DNA from: Candidatus Aminicenantota bacterium
GTDB taxonomy: Bacteria; Acidobacteriota; Aminicenantia; Aminicenantales; Aminicenantaceae
Direction of reading: 5' to 3'
Assembly (NCBI GenBank): GCA_030633795.1
Contig: DAOWCB010000018.1
Span: forward strand, 1-11,285
Length of the DNA: 11,285 bases
A program made the position numbers and the translations under genes. Below, piece by piece: positions 6,426 to 11,285 of this stretch. The stretch's first letter is position 1. Each line of letters opens with the position of its first letter. Below the pieces are notes generated by a model. The model worked only from the letters and a program-made list of their open reading frames with translations, had not been told where the DNA came from and searched no databases.

Positions 6426-8015
6426 ATGGAAAAAATTAAAAAAAACCTGAATTACATCGCTCTAACGTTGATATTGCTGGCATTGGCATCATTTATAATC
6501 TGGCCATACAAAAAAGCTGTGCCTGCCATTCTGTTTTCCGTTGGAATCATCGCCTTGGTCGTTTACATTGTGATGAACTTGGCTCTTTTGAAACAAGGTT
6601 TTAAAAGAAAGTCTTTCATCTATTCCAGCAACCTGCTCCTCGTGATTGTCCTCGTGCTCGGCATTTTGGCCATCATCAACTACTTCTTTGCAAAAAATCA
6701 CTACAGGATGGACTTCACCGAAACGAAACTCCACAGTCTTTCAGATCAGTCTGTATCTGTACTCAAAGGATTGGATGATGATGTCAACATTAAACTATTT
6801 TTCCGTGAGGGCAACTATGGTCGAGCAGGCATGGAACATCTGATAGAGATCTATTCTTACCACTCGAACAAAATCAAATACGAATTTATCGACCCGGACA
6901 AAAATCCTGGGCTGGTCAAAAGATACGAGATCGCCGATGACGGAACCACGATATTCGAAAGCGGTGAAAAAGAGAGCCGCATAACATCCGGTTCGGAAGA
7001 GGACATCACCAACGCCATCATTAAAATTTCTCGGGAAGAGAAAAAAGTTATTTATTTCCTGGAAGGGCATGGTGAAGCAAGCCTAGAGGAAACCGGTGAC
7101 AACGGATATTCCATTGCCAAGGACGAACTGGAAAAATTGGCCTATGAGGTAAAAAAACTTGCTTTAGCTCTGGAAGATAATTTTCCCGACGATATATCCC
7201 TTCTCGTCATTCCAGGCCCACAAAAGGATCTTCTCCCCAACGAGTTGGAAACCATAAAAAAATACATCCAGAGCAGCGGTCGCGTTTTTTTCATGACAGA
7301 TCCTGAAACCGCCCCTGGACTGACACCCTATCTGGAAGAATATGGAGTAAAACTGGAAAACGATCTTATCGTCGATACCGTATCCAGGCTCCTTGGTGGG
7401 GACTACTTTATGCCTGTTGTCAACGACTACGAACCCCACAGCATCACGGACAAGTTCCGGTACGCCACTTTTTTCCCTTATACCAGATCCGTTACCACAA
7501 CAGAGGAAAAACCAGAAGGCATCACAACTTCAATTATTGCAAAAAGCAGTCAAAATTCTTGGTCAGAACGTCAGCTTGATGAGCAAGAGGTCACTTTCAA
7601 CGAAGAGAATGATGTCGGTGGCCCTATTTCCCTTGCGTTGGTCGCCACCATCCAGCCGAAAGAAGAAACACAACAGGAACCGGAAGATGAATCAACAGAA
7701 CAAGAAGAGGAACAAACGCCGTCCGAAGACATTTTGCCCAAACCTGAGGGAAGAATAGCCGTTTTCGGCGATTCCGATTTTGTGACCAACAGATATTATT
7801 ACCTGGCCGGGAACGGGAACTTTTTTCTTAACACGGTCAACTGGCTCACAGAAGAGGAGGATCTGATCGCGATCCAACCCAAAACATCCTCCCCTCGCAC
7901 CATCCAGCTCAGCCCTTCCCAGGGGCGTTTGATTAAATTCGTATCTTTCCCTCTACTTCCTCTAGCTGTAATTATCATAGGGATATCCGTCTGGGTAAGG
8001 AGAAGATCTTTATGA
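6426..8015 (+). CDS. GldG-like ABC auxiliary membrane protein
   Basis: This 529-residue protein resembles the GldG/ABC-transporter auxiliary family (the domain I know as ABC_transp_aux). Three N-terminal membrane segments (about 8-26, 32-54, 68-89) are followed by a large domain that probably faces the periplasm or outside, and a final membrane helix (about 503-523) with an RRR tail. Family marks are RMDFTETKLHSLSDQS (94-109), FLEGHGE (211-217), FMTDPE (289-294), VFGDSDFVTN (446-455) and GNGNFFLNTVNWL (462-474). Residues 411-436 form an acidic, Gln/Glu/Ser/Thr-rich linker. GGAGGT (6415-6420), five bases from the ATG, supports the start, which lies three bases after the permease stop. It probably forms a complex with the ABC pair. 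Its biochemical role is not established. Confidence 0.9.
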   Translation: MEKIKKNLNYIALTLILLALASFIIWPYKKAVPAILFSVGIIALVVYIVMNLALLKQGFKRKSFIYSSNLLLVIVLVLGILAIINYFFAKNHYRMDFTETKLHSLSDQSVSVLKGLDDDVNIKLFFREGNYGRAGMEHLIEIYSYHSNKIKYEFIDPDKNPGLVKRYEIADDGTTIFESGEKESRITSGSEEDITNAIIKISREEKKVIYFLEGHGEASLEETGDNGYSIAKDELEKLAYEVKKLALALEDNFPDDISLLVIPGPQKDLLPNELETIKKYIQSSGRVFFMTDPETAPGLTPYLEEYGVKLENDLIVDTVSRLLGGDYFMPVVNDYEPHSITDKFRYATFFPYTRSVTTTEEKPEGITTSIIAKSSQNSWSERQLDEQEVTFNEENDVGGPISLALVATIQPKEETQQEPEDESTEQEEEQTPSEDILPKPEGRIAVFGDSDFVTNRYYYLAGNGNFFLNTVNWLTEEEDLIAIQPKTSSPRTIQLSPSQGRLIKFVSFPLLPLAVIIIGISVWVRRRSL

Positions 8016-9382
8016 AATTTAAGACCACACTTCTTTTATTTGGAATTTTCATCCTGTTGTTTGCCGCCGTGTATTTTTTCGAGTTCAGGAGTCAAGGCGA
8101 AGAAAATGAAGATGACATGCTTATCTCTTTTGCCTCAGAAGATGTCGAAAAAATAATCTTTAAAAATGACGGGCAAACGATCCAATTTCAAAGAAAGGAA
8201 GAGGAATGGCTGATCACGGATCCGATCGAAGCCAAGGCGGATAAGTATGAAGTAAATATGCTGGCAGACGATTTTTCCAACCTCCGGATCGAAAGAGTCG
8301 TGGAGGAAGAATCCTCTGATCTTAAAAAATACGGCATCCCTCAAAAGGAAATAGAACTTTACACCAAAGGCCAGGATATTCCCATTAAAATTCAAATCGG
8401 GATGCAAAATCCACTGGATAACACCTTTTTTGCCAAAAAAGTTGAAGAAAAAAGAGTTGTCTTGATCTCGAGCAGTCTAAAAAGCCTGTTGGAGAAAAAA
8501 GTCTTTGATTTTCGTCAAAAAGATATCTTCAAATTCGAATCCGACCAAGCCAAAAGCATAAAACTCAAGGCAAAAGGGATTCAATGGGAGGCAGAAAAAG
8601 AGGATGAGGATTGGTTCCTCAGAAAGCCTGTTAACGCTCTCGCCCAAAAAAATAAAATCAACGACATCCTGTTCGCCTTGTCAAATCTCAAAGCAAAGGA
8701 GTTCGTATCCGAGGAGAAAAAAGGCGAAGAGATCAAAAAATATGAACTCGACAAATCGGACTATGAAGTCGCGATCGACTTTCCGGTTGAAAACAGGCAG
8801 GTGACTTTTTTCATACATAAAAAAGATGACAAAGTCCATGCCACTTCTTCAATTTCCCCTAAAATTCTTCAAGTGGAGGATTCCATACTCTCCGATCTAG
8901 AAAAAGAGCCGGGCGATCTTCGTGACAAGGAAGTTGCAGACTTTTTCACCTGGGAAGTGAAAAAATTGCAGATAAAAAAAGGAGAAACATCCCTGATACT
9001 GTCTAAGGATGATGAGGAGAACTGGCATTTCGAAGAGCCGGCACTCCAAGAGGCAGTCGAGGAAAAGATCCAATCATTCCTCAGAAAATTGGAAGCATTG
9101 GAGAGCGAGGAATTCATGGACCCACCGCTTGACCTCGCTGAGTTTGGTTTGGATGTCCCTCAAGCCGAGATCAAAATCTGGACAGGAGAAGAAGAGGAAA
9201 CTCCTGAGGAACTGACCATTCAGATAGGGACAGAAGACAAAGAATCAAAAAAAGTGTTCATGAAGAACAAACGATTCCCGTATGTGTTTAAAGTGGATTC
9301 CACCTTTCTTGAAGATTTTCCCGGACGAGCGGAAGACTGGAGAAGGTCACCCGAAACAGAGAAAAAAGAAGAAAAAGATTAG
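8012..9382 (+). CDS. DUF4340 domain-containing membrane-anchored protein
   Basis: This 456-residue protein has one N-terminal hydrophobic helix (5-23) after a short positive start, which anchors it or serves as a signal. The rest is very rich in Lys and Glu and should lie outside the cytoplasm. I recognise DUF4340 from the repeated pattern: W66-LITDPIEAKAD, W201-FLRKPVNALAQ and W338-HFEEPALQEAV. After each comes an amphipathic helix, and YGIP (107-110) and FGLDVP (378-383) follow the first and third. It thus looks like three copies of one beta-rich unit. AAGGAG at 7997-8002, nine bases from the ATG, and the ATGA overlap with the GldG-like gene place it in the same operon. The C-terminus is a charged KKEEKD tail. 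No enzymatic motif is seen; a structural or substrate-contact role beside the ABC complex is inference. Confidence 0.9.
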   Translation: MKFKTTLLLFGIFILLFAAVYFFEFRSQGEENEDDMLISFASEDVEKIIFKNDGQTIQFQRKEEEWLITDPIEAKADKYEVNMLADDFSNLRIERVVEEESSDLKKYGIPQKEIELYTKGQDIPIKIQIGMQNPLDNTFFAKKVEEKRVVLISSSLKSLLEKKVFDFRQKDIFKFESDQAKSIKLKAKGIQWEAEKEDEDWFLRKPVNALAQKNKINDILFALSNLKAKEFVSEEKKGEEIKKYELDKSDYEVAIDFPVENRQVTFFIHKKDDKVHATSSISPKILQVEDSILSDLEKEPGDLRDKEVADFFTWEVKKLQIKKGETSLILSKDDEENWHFEEPALQEAVEEKIQSFLRKLEALESEEFMDPPLDLAEFGLDVPQAEIKIWTGEEEETPEELTIQIGTEDKESKKVFMKNKRFPYVFKVDSTFLEDFPGRAEDWRRSPETEKKEEKD

Positions 9383-11052
9383 GTCTTTTTTATGACCACA
9401 ACTGTCTGGTCATCCATCTGATCGGTATCAGCCGTGAAAGTTTCGACTTCTTTTTGAATTTCTTTAATAAGTTCTGGTGCCGGTAGTTTGGATTTCTTTT
9501 TTAAAAACTTAACCAGTTTTTCCTCTTCGAACTCTTTATTTTCCTTGTTCCGGCTCTCTGTTATTCCGTCTGTAAACAGAAGGGTTATATCTCCAGGATG
9601 CAAAACGACAGTTTGGGCTTTGTATTCCACATCAGGAAACATCCCCAGACACAAACCGCAGCTTTCCAACCTGTTGATATTCCCTTTTTTGTCCAAAACA
9701 ATCGGAGGGTTGTGCCCGGCATTGATAAATTTCAACTTACCACTCTTCATATTCAACTCGCAAAAGAAAAATGTGATGAAGCTATTGATGGAAGAGCTCT
9801 TGTGGATGAAGTCATTCAAATTTGCTGTCATTTTTTCCATGTCGTAAAGGAGGTGGACTTCTGAGTGGAGAGAAGCTCTCAACGAAGCCATGAGCAGTGA
9901 GGCACTGACACCTTTGCCTGACACATCGGCGATCGTGATACCCAAACGATCCGATCCGATGGGCATGTAATCATAATAATCGCCGCCAACCTGATAACAA
10001 GGAGTCATGTACCCCGAGATATCAAAACCTTTGAACTCCGGAGTCGCTTTGGGAAGAAAGTCCGTTTGGATCTCGGCCGCAAGAGAAAGTTCCTTCTCCA
10101 TCTTTTCCTTTTCGATTGACATCTCGATGGACTTGGAATTCTCTATTTTTACCGCGGCTAAATTGCCCAAAAGGGTTAGGAGCTTCAGATCCTCATCGGT
10201 AAAAGGTTTCATGAGGGATATTCTGTCAGAATAGATGATGCCGATAATTTCCTTGTTGTCCCATAATGGGACACATACAGCGGAATGGATGTTCATCTTT
10301 ATGATGCTATCCCTGGATTTTAATTGAGGATCGGCCTGTACATCGGAAATCAGGACGGATGAATGCTTGTTCATGACCATATTCACAATGCTTTGGCTCA
10401 CCAATATTCTCTGATCCTTCAGGCGCTTGTTGTTTATTCGGATAACCTTAGGAATGAGTTGGGCGGGATTTCCTTCCTTCAGCATCAAAATTCCCCGGTC
10501 CATCGGAAGGTTCTCTCCGATAAGATCCATCACATGGTCCAACAGTTCATTCAACGGCATATGCAAAACCAGGGCCTTGCTGACTTCACTGATGACCGAA
10601 AAGGACCTGTGTTCTGTTTTGATCCTATCGAGGTCCAGATCCTTTGCTGCCGCCCTTATGGTTGTGCTGATATCCGGCTTTTTGAGGATCTCTTTCAGGT
10701 GCATGATGGTGTTGATGTTGGCAGAAGATGGCCCTGCATCTGTCATCTCAACATTTGTGGAAAGTTCTTTATCGAAGACGATTCGGGTGGAACCTATCAG
10801 GATTTCATCCCCTTTGTTTAGTTCTGTTTCCTTTTGAACCCTCTTGCCATTCAAAAAAGTTCCGTTTTTGCTATTATTATCCCGTATCATGTAACGGGAA
10901 TCTTTAGGGTAAATGAGTGCATGATTGCCGGAGGAAAAAGGATCCTGGATCGGGATATCGTTGTCTCCTGACCTGCCGAGAGAAATCTTCTCCTCTTTCA
11001 GGATGAACTGGAAGAATTCCCCCTTTTTCGGATAAACAAAGAGTCTAGGCAT
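9379..11052 (-). CDS. FHA-GAF-PP2C (SpoIIE/RsbU-type) protein phosphatase
   Basis: This 557-residue signalling protein shows no membrane segment. Residues 1-95 are an FHA domain that binds phosphothreonine: GRSGDND (26-32), SSGNHA (40-45), NGTFLNG (63-69), GDEILIG (81-87). About 150-305 is a GAF sensor domain. A helical linker with AAEIQTDFLP (325-334) leads to a PP2C phosphatase (about 345-557). The likely metal ligands are in GGDYYDY (356-362), IADVSGKG (374-381), FTDGITES (493-500) and MDDQT (546-550), and all appear intact, so it should be active. Such proteins usually act on anti-anti-sigma factors or other Ser/Thr phosphoproteins, but none is encoded here. Its TAA overlaps the TAG of the DUF4340 gene (9379-9382). 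No clear Shine-Dalgarno precedes the ATG. A repeat element starts 13 bases upstream, so its promoter must be in or beyond that element. Confidence 0.94.
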   Translation of the reverse strand: MPRLFVYPKKGEFFQFILKEEKISLGRSGDNDIPIQDPFSSGNHALIYPKDSRYMIRDNNSKNGTFLNGKRVQKETELNKGDEILIGSTRIVFDKELSTNVEMTDAGPSSANINTIMHLKEILKKPDISTTIRAAAKDLDLDRIKTEHRSFSVISEVSKALVLHMPLNELLDHVMDLIGENLPMDRGILMLKEGNPAQLIPKVIRINNKRLKDQRILVSQSIVNMVMNKHSSVLISDVQADPQLKSRDSIIKMNIHSAVCVPLWDNKEIIGIIYSDRISLMKPFTDEDLKLLTLLGNLAAVKIENSKSIEMSIEKEKMEKELSLAAEIQTDFLPKATPEFKGFDISGYMTPCYQVGGDYYDYMPIGSDRLGITIADVSGKGVSASLLMASLRASLHSEVHLLYDMEKMTANLNDFIHKSSSINSFITFFFCELNMKSGKLKFINAGHNPPIVLDKKGNINRLESCGLCLGMFPDVEYKAQTVVLHPGDITLLFTDGITESRNKENKEFEEEKLVKFLKKKSKLPAPELIKEIQKEVETFTADTDQMDDQTVVVIKKT

Positions 11053-11064
11053 TTGTCTTTTCTA

Positions 11065-11260
11065 ACCTGAATTATTCATAAAAAATGCCGATGCTTATTA
11101 TTCCAGCAATATCCTTATATTTTCCTCGGCATTTTTTACCCTTCCGGCGAGCCAATCTCACCGCATCGGCTGCGTTGTAGCCCATTCGCGGTAGCCAACT
11201 ACAGCTTCATGGGCCACATCCTTGCCACTACAGCAATCTTGACTCGTGAATAATACAGGA
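11065..11260. mobile_element. MITE-like element with TA-flanked inverted ends
   Basis: The left end CCTGAATTATTCA (11066-11078) and the right end TGAATAATACAGG (11247-11259) are inverted copies with one mismatch in 13. Each is followed outward by one A or T and then TA (11063-11064 and 11261-11262). This resembles the TA duplication made by Tc1/mariner/IS630-type transposases. The interior has no open frame of useful size and no transposase. It contains a second, 13-base inverted repeat and several short repeats. The left end recurs alone at 4665-4684. Non-autonomous transposon or dispersed structured repeat are both possible. Together with 11053-11064 and 11261-11285 it makes up the 233-bp noncoding right end of the window. 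Confidence 0.5.
11079..11138. repeat. Inverted repeat, possible bidirectional terminator or leader hairpin
   Basis: TAAAAAATGCCGA (11079-11091) and TCGGCATTTTTTA (11126-11138) are perfect 13-base complements around a 34-base AT-rich loop. Because A-runs and T-runs flank the short GC core on both strands, it resembles a bidirectional Rho-independent terminator, but the loop is long for one. It lies 27 bases upstream of the FHA-GAF-PP2C start codon. A transcript of that gene beginning to its right would carry the hairpin in its leader. Confidence 0.5.
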
Positions 11261-11285
11261 TACCCGATTATATGCCTATAAAAAA

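Noticed and set aside
7393..7758. Plus-strand open frame of 121 codons within the GldG-like gene
   Set aside because: It is an out-of-frame shadow, rich in Lys, Ser and Arg, produced by the acidic linker codons; the GldG-like frame carries all the conserved blocks.

Overview
The window is about 11.3 kb of compact chromosomal DNA, close to half GC by eye, from a bacterium that is probably Gram-negative. It holds nine protein-coding genes, one of them cut by the left edge. Housekeeping genes sit next to a GldAFG-like ABC system with a DUF4340 protein and next to an FHA-GAF-PP2C signalling protein. The palindromic repeat near position 2650 resembles repeats I associate with Aminicenantes, Acidobacteriota or former Deltaproteobacteria. 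That placement is a low-confidence guess, because no rRNA or other phylogenetic marker was compared. No tRNA, rRNA, CRISPR array, intact transposase or broken gene was seen.

Layout. (1) 1-2571, minus strand: gcvT, gcvH and gcvPA of the glycine cleavage system, tightly spaced. gcvPA runs off the left edge, and gcvPB is expected beyond it. (2) 2572-2722: a short divergent control region with a weak gcvT promoter, a near-perfect long palindrome of REP/RAYT type (core 2649-2686) and an extended -10 promoter for argS. (3) 2723-4660, plus strand: argS, intact and long for its family. (4) 4732-9382, plus strand: a four-gene operon made of an ABC ATPase, an ABC-2 permease, a GldG-like auxiliary protein and a DUF4340 protein. 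Its genes are joined by 4-bp overlaps or a 3-bp gap. (5) 9379-11052, minus strand: an FHA-GAF-PP2C phosphatase whose stop codon overlaps the DUF4340 stop codon. (6) 11053-11285: noncoding DNA dominated by a MITE-like element of about 196 bp with 13-bp inverted ends, flanked by TA. One end of the same repeat recurs alone at 4665-4684.

How the genes work together. The gcv genes encode the T, H and P1 parts of one glycine-degrading complex. The ATPase and permease should form an ABC-2 type membrane machine. The GldG-like and DUF4340 proteins, both anchored with large domains likely outside the cytoplasm, are its probable partners; the substrate is unknown. The FHA-GAF-PP2C protein is likely a signalling phosphatase whose target is not in the window.

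The least explained material is the ABC/GldG/DUF4340 operon, whose function is uncharacterised outside gliding bacteria, and the two noncoding repeat families. Both repeat families lie in promoter or leader regions.
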